NCBI RefSeq assembly: GCF_947489365.1
Contig: NZ_CANLDB010000003.1
Span: forward strand, 62,001-126,000
DNA: 64,000 nt
Direction of reading: 5' to 3'
Source of the DNA: an uncultured Nocardioides sp.
GTDB lineage: Bacteria; Actinomycetota; Actinomycetes; Propionibacteriales; Nocardioidaceae
A model generated the notes under the pieces. That model saw only the letters and a list, made by a program, of their open reading frames with translations, was not told where the DNA came from and did no database searches. A program made the translations under genes and the position numbers. Positions 1-8,257 of the stretch are shown here, in pieces; position 1 is the stretch's first letter, and each line of letters opens with the position of its first letter.

Positions 1-2
1 TC

Positions 3-191
3 GAGCCGGTCACGGTCGACGCCGCCGAGGGCACCCGGGTCGTGCACCGCCGCGAGACGCCGAAGGGCATCAGCCCGCTGTCGAACACGCTCGTGGACCG
101 CCTGCTCGGCGGCCGGGCGCAGTTCACCGACGAGCTCCGCGCGGGCATGGGGCAGACCCTGCAGCGGCTGAAGGCGGCCGCTGAGGCCTGA
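3..191 (+). CDS. C-terminal fragment of an SRPBCC-like protein (5' cut by window edge)
   Basis: An open frame runs in from the left edge and ends at TGA 189-191, leaving 62 residues. The visible part has beta-strand-like residues (TRVVHRRETP), then a proline/serine turn and a long amphipathic C-terminal helix ending LQRLKAAAEA. That layout resembles the end of SRPBCC/polyketide-cyclase-fold proteins, whose last helix closes the ligand pocket. The family call rests only on this end pattern, so it is tentative. It reads in the same direction as the AIM24-like gene, about 40 bases downstream. Confidence 0.4.
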   Translation, partial: EPVTVDAAEGTRVVHRRETPKGISPLSNTLVDRLLGGRAQFTDELRAGMGQTLQRLKAAAEA

Positions 192-232
192 TCCTCCCCA
201 CGGGGCGTCCCGACAGGGCATCATGCAGCCCC

Positions 233-901
233 ATGAGAAGCGATCTCTTCGCGAGGGAGAACCTCGAGGTCCAGAGCCAGGAGCGCTGGACGCTCCAGAA
301 CCCGCAGATGCTCCGCGTGGGCCTCGGCCCCGACGTGCTCGCCACCAAGGGCTCGATGGTGGCCTACCAGGGGCAGGTGCAGTTCCACCACGAGAAGTCC
401 GGCAGCCTCGGCAAGCTTGCGAAGAAGGTGCTGACGAGCGAGAACGTCAGCCTCATGCGCGTCTCGGGCCAGGGCGAGGTGTTCTTCGCCGACGAGGCTG
501 GCTACGTCCACCTGCTGCACCTCGAGGGTGAGGGCGTCAGCATCAACAGCCGCAACATCCTCGCCTTCGACGAGTCCCTGACCTGGGACATCAACCGCAC
601 CAAGGGCGCCGGCATCGCGACCGGCGGGCTGTTCAACACCACGATCGGCGGGACCGGCACGGTCGCGATCAACGTGGTCGGCAACCCGGTCGTCCTCGAC
701 TGCTCCCAGCAGCCGACCTTCGTCGACCCCCAGGCCGCGGTCTGCTGGTCGGCCAACCTCACCCCCGGCATCCAGAACTCGATGAACGTCGGCTCCGTGC
801 TGCGCGGCGGCTCCGGCGAGGCCATCCAGTACTCGTTCCACGGGCCCGGGTTCGTCGTCGTCCAGGCCTACGAGTGGAAGCCCCCGCCGCCCAACGCCTG
901 A
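233..901 (+). CDS. AIM24 family protein
   Basis: The product has 222 residues and matches the bacterial AIM24 (TraT-like beta-sandwich) family. It begins MRSDLFARENL and has the family's glycine-rich repeated strands, for example MVAYQGQVQFHH (residues ~43-54), the DESLTWDINRT segment (~117-127) and a C-terminal FVVVQAYEW. There is no signal peptide or membrane segment. The role of bacterial AIM24 proteins is not well established; the name comes from a yeast mitochondrial protein. ATG 233 is chosen because a second ATG at 223 opens a different frame. Downstream lies the MerR-PP2C gene after about 124 bases, so it may be monocistronic. Confidence 0.8.
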   Translation: MRSDLFARENLEVQSQERWTLQNPQMLRVGLGPDVLATKGSMVAYQGQVQFHHEKSGSLGKLAKKVLTSENVSLMRVSGQGEVFFADEAGYVHLLHLEGEGVSINSRNILAFDESLTWDINRTKGAGIATGGLFNTTIGGTGTVAINVVGNPVVLDCSQQPTFVDPQAAVCWSANLTPGIQNSMNVGSVLRGGSGEAIQYSFHGPGFVVVQAYEWKPPPPNA

Positions 902-1025
902 AAGGGGAGGGGTCGGGGGGTCGGCAACCTGGTGGAGCTCCTGCCGGGGACTTGAGTCTCCCCCTGCGGCAAGGCCCAGCGTGATGCGCACCGGCGGACC
1001 GACCGCCGGGACGAGGAGGCCGGCC

Positions 1026-2093
1026 ATGACGCTGCTCACCATCGGTGACTTCGCCCGCGCGAGCGGTCTGAGCCCCAAGGCGCTGCGGCTGTACGACGAG
1101 ACCGGGCTGCTGGAGCCGGCGGAGGTGGACCCGTTCTCGGGCTACCGCCGCTACCACCCCGACCAGCTCGGCCGTGCTCGTCTGGTGGCGCGCCTGCGGC
1201 TCGCCGGGATGCCGCTCGCGCGGATCCGGGTGGTCGCGGACGCCGACGCCCGTGGCGCCGAGGCCGAGCTGAGGTCGTACGCGCGCCAGGTCGACGCCGA
1301 CGCGCGCTCGGCCCGGGCGCTGCTGGCGGACCTCCTCGTCGAGCTCGCCCGACCCGACCGGGAGGAACCACCCATGAGCACGACCACCGCGTCCCGACCG
1401 CCCGCCACCGTCGCCGTCCGCGGCGGCCAGGGCGGTCGCGCGACCCAGCAGGACGCCGTCCACCTCGGGAGGCGCCTGTACGCCGTCGCCGACGGCCTCG
1501 GCACCGCCGAGGGGCTGTCCGCCGACCTGCTCGCCGGGATCGCCTCGGCGCTGGCGGACGTCGACGACCCCGGGCTGGACGACCTGGACGGCGCCGTCAC
1601 CCGCGCCGCCGCCGAGGTCGCCACGACGTACGCCGGGCACCCCGACTCCGGCTCGACGCTGACCGCGCTCCTGCTGACCGGCGACCGTGCCCTGGTCGCG
1701 CACCTCGGGGACAGCCGCCTGTACCGGGTCCGCGACGGGCACGTCGAGCGGCTGACCCGCGACCACACCGTCACCCAGACCCTCGTCGACGAGGGGCGGC
1801 TCACCGCGGAGGAGGCCGCCGCCGACGAGCGCCGCGTGCAGCTGAACCGCGCGGTCGCCGTGCAGTCGCGCGGCGACGTGGCCGACCTCGGCTCGTACGA
1901 CGTCCGCGCCCGGGACCGCTTCGTGCTCACCACCGACGGGGTCCACGGCCGCCTGGCGCCCGAGGTGCTGGCGGCCCACATGACGACCGCCGCCGACCCG
2001 GAGCGGGTGGCGGCGGCGGTCGCTGCTGCGGTGGAGGGGGCCGGGGCCGACGACAACTACCAGGTGGTGGTCGTCGACTCCCCGGCTCGCTAG
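1026..2093 (+). CDS. MerR-type HTH regulator fused to a PP2C protein phosphatase
   Basis: This is a two-domain protein of 355 residues. Residues ~3-110 form a MerR winged helix (LTIGDFARASGLSPKALRLY, then GYRRY) followed by a helical dimerisation arm. Residues ~125-350 form a PP2C Ser/Thr phosphatase: QQDAVHLG, AVADGLG (metal-binding Asp), GSTLTALLL, HLGDSRLYRVRDGHV, LTTDGV and a C-terminal ADDNYQVVVV. The start at ATG 1026 follows a GAGGAGG-type ribosome site. A second strong ribosome site (GGGAGGAA, about 1360-1367) precedes an in-frame ATG at 1374, exactly where the phosphatase begins, so a separate 239-residue phosphatase could also be made. Whether it binds DNA, dephosphorylates a kinase target, or both, is unknown. 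Confidence 0.85.
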   Translation: MTLLTIGDFARASGLSPKALRLYDETGLLEPAEVDPFSGYRRYHPDQLGRARLVARLRLAGMPLARIRVVADADARGAEAELRSYARQVDADARSARALLADLLVELARPDREEPPMSTTTASRPPATVAVRGGQGGRATQQDAVHLGRRLYAVADGLGTAEGLSADLLAGIASALADVDDPGLDDLDGAVTRAAAEVATTYAGHPDSGSTLTALLLTGDRALVAHLGDSRLYRVRDGHVERLTRDHTVTQTLVDEGRLTAEEAAADERRVQLNRAVAVQSRGDVADLGSYDVRARDRFVLTTDGVHGRLAPEVLAAHMTTAADPERVAAAVAAAVEGAGADDNYQVVVVDSPAR

Positions 2094-2202
2094 AGGCCGA
2101 CTCCCGCCTCACCGGGTCTCGACCCGCCCTCGCGACCTCGTTCCTCGGTCGCGGGCTCGCTCGACCTGCGGGCGGTAGGAGCCCCAGCGCTCGTCCCTCG
2201 CG

Positions 2203-3291
2203 CTAGTGCTCCTCGCCCTTGATGAAGGCCTCGACGCCCTCGCGGCCCTCGTCGTCCGGACGCTGCACCGGCGGGGACTTCATCAGGTACGTCGACGCCG
2301 GGTGCACCGGGCCACCGAGGCCGCGGTCCTTGGCGATCTTCGCGGCGCGCAGGGCGTCGATGATGATGCCGGCGGAGTTCGGGGAGTCCCAGACCTCGAG
2401 CTTGTACTCGAGGTTTAGCGGGGCGTTGCCGAACGCGCGGCCCTCGAGCCGGACGTAGGCCCACTTGCGGTCGTCGAGCCACTGCACGTAGTCCGAGGGA
2501 CCGATGTGCACGTTCTTGTCGTGCACCTTGCCCGCCAGGGAGCCGGTGACGTTCGAGGTGACGGCCTGGGTCTTGGAGACCTTCTTGGACTCCAGGCGGT
2601 CGCGCTCGAGCATGTTCTTGAAGTCCATGTTGCCGCCGACGTTGAGCTGGTAGGTGCGGTCCAGCGCCACGCCGCGGTCCTCGAACAGCTTGGCCATCAC
2701 GCGGTGCGTGATGGTCGCGCCGACCTGCGACTTGATGTCGTCGCCGACGATCGGGACACCGGCGGCCTCGAACTTCGCGGCCCACTCGGGGTCGGAGGCG
2801 ATGAAGACGGGCAGCGCGTTGACGAAGCCGACACCCGCGTCGATCGCGCACTGCGCGTAGAACTTGGCGGCGTCCTCGGACCCGACCGGCAGGTAGCAGA
2901 CGAGGACGTCGGCCTGCGTCTCGCGCAGGACGGCGGTGACGTCGACCGGCTCGGCGGAGGACTCCTCGATCGTCTCGCGGTAGTACTTGCCGAGGCCGTC
3001 CAGCGTCGGTCCGCGCTGGACCTCGATGCCGAGCGTCGGCACGTCGGCGATCTTGATCGTGTTGTTCTCCGAGGCGTTGATGGCCTCGGACAGGTCCTTG
3101 CCGACCTTCACGTCGTCGACGTCGAACGCCGCGACGAACTCCACGTCACCGACGTGGTAGTCGCCGAAGCGGACGTGCATGAGACCGGGGACGGTCTCGT
3201 TCTCGTCGGCGTCGGCGTAGAAGGTCACTCCCTGGACGAGGGAGCTCGCGCAGTTGCCCACCCCCACGATGGCCACTCGTACCGCACTCAT
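2203..3291 (-). CDS. ino1: Inositol-3-phosphate synthase
   Basis: This enzyme converts glucose 6-phosphate to 1D-myo-inositol 3-phosphate with NAD, the entry step to phosphatidylinositol, mycothiol and inositol lipids in actinobacteria. The product has 362 residues, the usual actinobacterial length. It starts [20 protein letters not shown] (NAD-binding glycine motif) and carries the family signatures [11 protein letters not shown] and [16 protein letters not shown] 3291 is preceded by a purine-rich AGGAAGAGGAA site; a longer in-frame extension upstream lacks family similarity. The gene lies just downstream of, and co-directional with, the PadR gene, the same arrangement as Rv0046c/Rv0047c. 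Confidence 0.97.
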   Translation of the reverse strand: MSAVRVAIVGVGNCASSLVQGVTFYADADENETVPGLMHVRFGDYHVGDVEFVAAFDVDDVKVGKDLSEAINASENNTIKIADVPTLGIEVQRGPTLDGLGKYYRETIEESSAEPVDVTAVLRETQADVLVCYLPVGSEDAAKFYAQCAIDAGVGFVNALPVFIASDPEWAAKFEAAGVPIVGDDIKSQVGATITHRVMAKLFEDRGVALDRTYQLNVGGNMDFKNMLERDRLESKKVSKTQAVTSNVTGSLAGKVHDKNVHIGPSDYVQWLDDRKWAYVRLEGRAFGNAPLNLEYKLEVWDSPNSAGIIIDALRAAKIAKDRGLGGPVHPASTYLMKSPPVQRPDDEGREGVEAFIKGEEH

Positions 3292-3361
3292 GTGATTCCT
3301 CTTCCTGTGTGGATCGCCCCGGTGGGGCTGTCTGTGCCCCGGTGGGGGTCTGTGGTCGTGC

Positions 3362-3976
3362 TCAGCTCTCGCCGGTCGTGGTGGCGGTCGTGCTGGACCC
3401 GGTCTCCCGGGTGGTCTGCTCGTCACGCGGCATCGGCGTCCCGTTCCGCTCCGCGCTGATGAGGTCGGAGAGCCAACGGACCTCGCGCTCCACGGATTCC
3501 ATCCCGTGGCGCTGCAGCTCCTCGGCGTACCGGTCGACCTCCTTCTGCGTGCGCTCCAGCTGGGTCTGCACCCGCTCGAGCCGCTCCTGCAGCCGCGTAC
3601 GACGGCCCTCCAGCACCCGCAGCCGGCTCTCGAGGTCGGTGCGGGAGAAGAAGGAGAAGCGGACGCCGAAGCTCTCGTCCTCCCACGCGGTCGGACCGAC
3701 CTCCGACATCGCCCGCGCGAACTGTGCGCGTCCGTCGTCGGTCAGCCGGTAGACGATGCGCAGGCGCCGCGTCGCCGGGAGCGGCGAGACGACCTCCTCC
3801 TCGATCAGGGAGGCGCGCAGCATCCGCTTCAGCGTGGGGTACAGGGAGCCGTACGACAGCACGCGTCCCCATCCCAGCATCAGGTTGAGGCGCTTGCGGA
3901 GCTCGTAGCCGTGCATGGGTGACTCGTCCAGCAGCCCCAGGACCGCCAGCTCGGTCGTCTCCGCACGTCGTGACAT
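3362..3976 (-). CDS. PadR family transcriptional regulator
   Basis: Residues ~6-85 are a PadR winged helix ([20 protein letters not shown], then [13 protein letters not shown]), followed by a long charged coiled-coil (residues ~115-180) for dimerisation and a Ser/Thr-rich tail. The product is 204 residues from ATG 3976; GTG 3979 is an alternative. It sits 70 bases upstream of ino1 on the same strand and probably controls inositol synthesis and itself. A small inverted repeat lies directly in front of its start. The ligand is unknown. Confidence 0.9.
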   Translation of the reverse strand: MSRRAETTELAVLGLLDESPMHGYELRKRLNLMLGWGRVLSYGSLYPTLKRMLRASLIEEEVVSPLPATRRLRIVYRLTDDGRAQFARAMSEVGPTAWEDESFGVRFSFFSRTDLESRLRVLEGRRTRLQERLERVQTQLERTQKEVDRYAEELQRHGMESVEREVRWLSDLISAERNGTPMPRDEQTTRETGSSTTATTTGES

Positions 3977-3983
3977 CACGACC

Positions 3984-3996
3984 TATCGTAGCGATA
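3984..3996. promoter_or_regulatory. Candidate PadR operator / -10 region between padR and ponA
   Basis: TATCG-TAG-CGATA is a 5+3+5 perfect inverted repeat only 8 bases upstream of the padR start. On the minus strand it contains a TACGAT hexamer placed as a -10, so transcription would begin almost at the start codon. Binding there would block the padR promoter, the usual autoregulatory arrangement. This is inferred from position and symmetry only. Confidence 0.4.
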
Positions 3997-4128
3997 CATC
4001 GGGAACAAGCAGAAACGCGTGTGCTCCGACGACGACGTACGCCTCCGGGTCCGCCTCGTTACCCTGGTTGACCGGCCCGCCCCCGGGGCGCGGTCCGTCA
4101 TGCCGTCAAGGAAGCCGGAGAGCAACGA

Positions 4129-6444
4129 GTGACCGGGAAGCGCAAGGCCGCGAGCGCGGGCACCGCCAAGGGCGGGGCCGGCGCGAAGGCCCGTGGGAGG
4201 ACCGCGAAGAAGAAGCGCGGGATCCTCGCCCGACTGGCCCTCTGGACCGCCGGGGGGACGGCGATCCTCGTGATCATCGGCGCCGTCGCCTTCGTCGTGC
4301 TCTACACGACGACCGAGGTGCCCGACCCCAACGCGGACTTCCAGACGGAGACGAGCTTCGTCTACTACCGCAACGGCGACAGCGAGCTCGGGGAGTTCGC
4401 GACGCAGAACCGCGACTCGATCGACCTGGCCGACATGCCGGCCGACCTCAAGGACGCCGTCGTCGCCGCGGAGAACCGGACCTTCTGGACCGACAACGGC
4501 ATCGACCCCCGCGGCATCCTGCGGGCGGCGTTCTCCAACGCCCGGGGCAACTCCACGCAGGGCGCCTCGACCATCACCCAGCAGTACGTGAAGATCCTCT
4601 ACCTCTCCCAGGAGCAGACCCTGAGCCGCAAGGCGAAGGAGGCGCTGCTGTCGCTGAAGATCCAGCGCCAGCAGAGCAAGGAGGAGATCCTCGAGGGCTA
4701 CCTCAACACCATCTACTTCGGCCGCGGCGCGTACGGCGTCGAGGCCGCGGCGCAGGCATGGTTCGGGATCCCGGCGGCCGAGCTGAACCTGCGCCAGTCG
4801 GCGTTCCTCGCCAGCGTGCTCAACAACCCCGGCAACCTCGACCCGACCACCGGCCGCGACAACAAGCGCGACCTGCGTGAGCGCTACCGCTACACCCTCG
4901 ACGGGATGGTCGAGATGGGCACCGCGTCGCAGGCCGAGGCCGATGAGGCGTCGTCCTCGCTGCCCGACGTGCCGGAGCAGGAGGCCGAGAGCCAGTACGG
5001 CGGCCAGCGCGGCCACATGCTGGAGCTCGTCCGGTCCGAGCTCAACGGGCTGGGCTTCGACGACTCCGACATCGACGGCGGTGGCCTCCGCATCACCACC
5101 ACGTTCGACCAGCAGGTGATGGACGCCGCCGCCGAGGGCGTCGCGGCCCAGCGGCCCGAGGGGTTCAGCGACAAGGACCTCCACATCGGGGTCGCGAGCG
5201 TCGAGCCCGGCACCGGCGCGCTGCGCGGCTTCTACGGCGGCCAGGACTACCTGGAGTCCCAGCTGAACTGGGCCCGCTCCGGCGGCCAGGCCGGCTCGAC
5301 GATGAAGGCGTTCGCGATCGCGGAGGGCATCGACCAAGGCTTCGCCCTCACCGACGTCTTCGAGGGCAACTCGCCGTTCGTGCTGCCCGACGGCGGCGAG
5401 GTCGGCAACCAGGGCGACACCGACTACGGCTCGGCGATCACCCTGGAGCAGGCGGCCGAGGACTCGGTCAACACCGCCTTCATCGACCTGACCCTGGGCA
5501 TGAACAACGGGCCGGAGTCGATCATCGAGCGCGCCAACGCGATGGGCGTCCCGCCCGCGCAGGCCCCGGCCCGCGAGCGCGACCGGTTCGGCATCCCGAC
5601 CGAGAGCCCCGGCCTGGAGCCGGTCACCGGCGTCGCGCTGGGCAACGCGACCGTCAGCCCGATCAACATGGCCAACGGCTACGCCACGATCGCCGCCGAG
5701 GGGCAGACGGCCGACGTCCACGTCGTCGAGCGGGTCGAGGACGCCGACGGCAACGAGCTCTACCAGCGGGAGAACACGACGGAGGAGGGCCTGCCGGCCG
5801 ACGTCGCCGCGGACACCAGCTACGCGCTGCAGCAGGTCGTCTCCTCCGGGTCGGGCACCGCCGCGCTCAGCCTCGGCCGGCCGGCCGCCGGCAAGACCGG
5901 CACGGCGACGAACGAGGACGACGAGGTCTCCTCGTCCTGGTTCGTCGGCTACACCCCGCAGCTCGCGACCGCCGTCATGTACGTGCGCGGCAAGGGCAAC
6001 GAGCAGCTCGAGGGCTGGCTGCCGGAGTACTTCGGCGGGTCCTACCCGGCCCGCACCTGGACCGACGTGATGGGACGCGCCCTGGAGGGCACCGAGGTCC
6101 TCGACTTCCCCGAGCCCGCCATGCTCGACGGCGACGCGCCCGACAGCTCGGCGGAGGTCCCGACCGCCCCGCCGACCACGACGGCCCCCGAGCCGGAGCC
6201 CGAGCCCCAGCCGCAGCCCCAGCCGGAGCCCGAGGAGCCGTCGGACCCGCCGCCGAGCATCGCCCCGCCGGAGCCCGAGCCGGAGCCGACCGACCCGCCG
6301 GAGACGACCGAGCCGCCGCAGCCGACGGACCCGGTGCCCGTCGAGCCGACGGAGCCCGGCGGCGGTGGCGGCGGCGGTGGCGGCGGTGGCGGCGGTGGCG
6401 GCGGCATCAGCCCCGGCGGCCCCGGCCGCGACCGTGACGGGTAG
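4129..6444 (+). CDS. ponA: Bifunctional penicillin-binding protein (transglycosylase/transpeptidase), class A PBP
   Basis: This protein polymerises and cross-links peptidoglycan outside the membrane. It has 771 residues: a basic Lys/Arg-rich cytoplasmic tail (1-32), one membrane helix (~33-60), a GT51 transglycosylase domain with catalytic Glu in VVAAENRTFW (E115), GASTITQQY and YLNTIYFGRGAYG, and a transpeptidase domain with STMK (S390/K393), SVN (446-448) and KTGT (589-592). The tail from ~690 is rich in Pro and Glu and ends in a run of about 14 glycines. The start is GTG 4129 after GGAAGCCGGAGAG. The position beside ino1-padR and before a GT87-like gene matches Rv0050. Confidence 0.95.
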   Translation: MTGKRKAASAGTAKGGAGAKARGRTAKKKRGILARLALWTAGGTAILVIIGAVAFVVLYTTTEVPDPNADFQTETSFVYYRNGDSELGEFATQNRDSIDLADMPADLKDAVVAAENRTFWTDNGIDPRGILRAAFSNARGNSTQGASTITQQYVKILYLSQEQTLSRKAKEALLSLKIQRQQSKEEILEGYLNTIYFGRGAYGVEAAAQAWFGIPAAELNLRQSAFLASVLNNPGNLDPTTGRDNKRDLRERYRYTLDGMVEMGTASQAEADEASSSLPDVPEQEAESQYGGQRGHMLELVRSELNGLGFDDSDIDGGGLRITTTFDQQVMDAAAEGVAAQRPEGFSDKDLHIGVASVEPGTGALRGFYGGQDYLESQLNWARSGGQAGSTMKAFAIAEGIDQGFALTDVFEGNSPFVLPDGGEVGNQGDTDYGSAITLEQAAEDSVNTAFIDLTLGMNNGPESIIERANAMGVPPAQAPARERDRFGIPTESPGLEPVTGVALGNATVSPINMANGYATIAAEGQTADVHVVERVEDADGNELYQRENTTEEGLPADVAADTSYALQQVVSSGSGTAALSLGRPAAGKTGTATNEDDEVSSSWFVGYTPQLATAVMYVRGKGNEQLEGWLPEYFGGSYPARTWTDVMGRALEGTEVLDFPEPAMLDGDAPDSSAEVPTAPPTTTAPEPEPEPQPQPQPEPEEPSDPPPSIAPPEPEPEPTDPPETTEPPQPTDPVPVEPTEPGGGGGGGGGGGGGGGGISPGGPGRDRDG

Positions 6445-6477
6445 CGGACGCTGAGCGCTCCCGGCGACGTCCGCCGC

Positions 6478-7860
6478 GTGCACCCCACGCACGACGACCG
6501 GGTCGTCGCCGGCCTCGCCGACGGGATCGGAGGACCGCTCGGCACCCGCGCCGGCCCCGGTGGCTGGTGGACGCCGATGCGCGTCGTCCTGCTCCTGACG
6601 GCGGTCTGCTTCGCGCTCGGCATGGTGCAGAAGGCGCCGTGCTTCGCGGACTCGTGGAACGACGGCGAGGCCCGCTACACCGCGATGTGCTACTCCGACC
6701 TGCCGTACCTCTACACCGAGCGGGGGTTCGCCGAGCAGGCCTGGCCGTACGACGACGACCCGGCGGTGCGGGAGCGGTACGAGGTCATGGAGTACCCCGT
6801 CGCCACCTCGTACCTGGTGTACGGCGTCGCCGTCCTCACCCACCTCGTCGCGGGCCCCGACGACCTCGCGGAGCGCGCGGACCGACCGGTCGACGACCTG
6901 GCGGCGCCCGAGGTGATCGACCGCGAGGTCCGGTGGTTCGTCGCGGTCAACGCGCTGGTGCTGGCCCTGCTGACCCTGGGGGCGGCGGCCTTCCTGGTGC
7001 GGGTGAACCCGGGACGGCCGTGGGATGCGGTCGCCTTCGCCGTCTCCCCGGCGCTCGCGCTCACCGGGCTCGTGAACTGGGACCTGCTCGCCGTCGTCCT
7101 CGTCGCGGGGGCGCTGTGGGCGTTCGCGCGGGACCGGCCGGTGCTCACGGGTGTCCTGGTCGGGGTGGGGGTCGCGGCGAAGCTGTACCCCCTGTTCCTG
7201 CTGGGCGGGGTGCTGGTGGTCCTGCTGCGGCGCCGGGCGTGGTCGGACCTGGCGGGGTGCGGGCTCGCGGCGCTGCTGGCCTGGCTCGCGCTGAACGTCC
7301 CCGCGGCGCTGTCGTCCCGCGACGCGTGGGAGCGGTTCTGGTCGTTCAACGCCGACCGCGGACCCGACCTCGGCTCGCTGTGGCTCGTGTGGGACCAGGC
7401 GACCGGGTCGAGCACGTCCGCCGACACCGTCAACCAGGTGTCGCTCGTCTTCTTTGCGCTGTGGTGCGTGGGGGTGCTCGTCGTCGGCCTGAGGGCGCCG
7501 TCCGAGCCCCGGTTGGCGCAGCTCGCGTTCCTGGTCGTGGCGGGGTTCCTGCTCGTCAACAAGGTCTACTCGCCGCAGTACGTGCTCTGGCTGCTGCCGC
7601 TCGCCGTCCTCGCGCGGCCCCGCTGGCGCGACCTGCTCATCTGGCAGGCCGGCGAGGTCCTCTACTTCGCGTGCGTCTGGTGGTACCTCGCCGGGATCCT
7701 CGAGGCCGGCAGCGGCGGCGACAGCCCCTTCTACTGGATCGCGATCCTCGTGCGGGTCGCCTGCCAGCTGTGGCTGGTCGCGGTCGTCACCCGTGACGTC
7801 CTGCGGCCGGCGCACGACCCGGTCGTCCGGCCCGCGCCGGTCGAGGTGCGGACGGCGTGA
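6478..7860 (+). CDS. GT87 (DUF2029)-type polyprenol-dependent glycosyltransferase, multi-pass membrane protein
   Basis: The product has 460 residues with about ten hydrophobic helices (first at ~33-48) and a first extracytoplasmic loop with DSWNDGEARYTAMCYSD, a pattern typical of GT-C glycosyltransferases that use polyprenyl-phosphate mannose. It also has FAVSPALALTGLVNWDLLAV and the late YSPQYVLWLLPL motif, both seen in the Rv0051/DUF2029 family. It follows ponA by 33 bases and is probably co-transcribed. GTG 6478 is the furthest upstream start. The sugar acceptor, perhaps an arabinomannan- or lipomannan-like polymer, cannot be told from the sequence. Confidence 0.85.
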   Translation: MHPTHDDRVVAGLADGIGGPLGTRAGPGGWWTPMRVVLLLTAVCFALGMVQKAPCFADSWNDGEARYTAMCYSDLPYLYTERGFAEQAWPYDDDPAVRERYEVMEYPVATSYLVYGVAVLTHLVAGPDDLAERADRPVDDLAAPEVIDREVRWFVAVNALVLALLTLGAAAFLVRVNPGRPWDAVAFAVSPALALTGLVNWDLLAVVLVAGALWAFARDRPVLTGVLVGVGVAAKLYPLFLLGGVLVVLLRRRAWSDLAGCGLAALLAWLALNVPAALSSRDAWERFWSFNADRGPDLGSLWLVWDQATGSSTSADTVNQVSLVFFALWCVGVLVVGLRAPSEPRLAQLAFLVVAGFLLVNKVYSPQYVLWLLPLAVLARPRWRDLLIWQAGEVLYFACVWWYLAGILEAGSGGDSPFYWIAILVRVACQLWLVAVVTRDVLRPAHDPVVRPAPVEVRTA

Positions 7861-7867
7861 GCCGCGC

Positions 7868-8034
7868 GACCCGGTGAGGGTCGGGGCGATCGCCACCCCC
7901 GGTGGTCGAGCTTGTCGAGACCTCACGGTCTGCAGGGTCTCGACGAGCTCGACCGTCGCGGGTCGAGGTCGGCGTACGTCGTGCGGGATCTCGTGGCTCG
8001 GCCGTGGCCGGCCTCGCACCTCGATCTCCGGGGA
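7868..8034. repeat. Interspersed hairpin repeat, copy 1 of a tandem pair
   Basis: This 167-base non-coding unit is repeated almost exactly at 8079-8245 (period 211). It contains a hairpin with arms 7904-7922 and 7936-7954 (19 bp, one mismatch, 13-base loop) whose core is GGTCGAGCTTGTCGAGACC. A second, longer imperfect inverted repeat links GATCTCGTGGCTC (about 7988-8000) to GAGCCACGAGA (about 8070-8080). The element fills the space between the tails of the GT87-like gene (ends 7860) and the racemase-like gene (ends 8258). REP/BIME-type elements behave this way, and similar hairpin repeats are common in Nocardioidaceae. Confidence 0.8.
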
Positions 8035-8078
8035 GCCTCGGAGGTCGAGGTGCTCCGAGCCCTGGCGAGGAGCCACGA

Positions 8079-8245
8079 GACCCGGTGAGGGTCGGGGCGA
8101 TCGCCACCGCCGGTGGTCGAGCTTGTCGAGACCTCACGGTCTGCAGGGTCTCGACAGGCTCGACCGTCGCGGGTCGCGGTCGGCGTCCGTCGTGCGGGAT
8201 CTCGTGGCTCGGCCGTGGCCGGCCTCGCACCTCGATCTCCGGGGG
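8079..8245. repeat. Interspersed hairpin repeat, copy 2 of a tandem pair
   Basis: This copy differs from copy 1 by only a few bases. The hairpin arms are at 8115-8133 and 8147-8165. The right-arm mismatch has moved one base (GACAGGC in place of GACGAGC), so the arms have changed independently after duplication. The spacer between copies (8035-8078) also occurs, inverted, near 52.2 kb. Together the two copies and the spacer account for essentially all of the 397-base gap 7861-8257; no gene is supported there. Confidence 0.8.
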
Positions 8246-8257
8246 CGGCGCGACCCG

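Noticed and set aside
3976..8076. A 1366-residue open frame on the minus strand
   Set aside because: It is antisense to ponA and the GT87-like gene, made almost wholly of Arg, Gly, Val, Leu and Asp, and has no recognisable motif. High GC empties opposite frames of stops.
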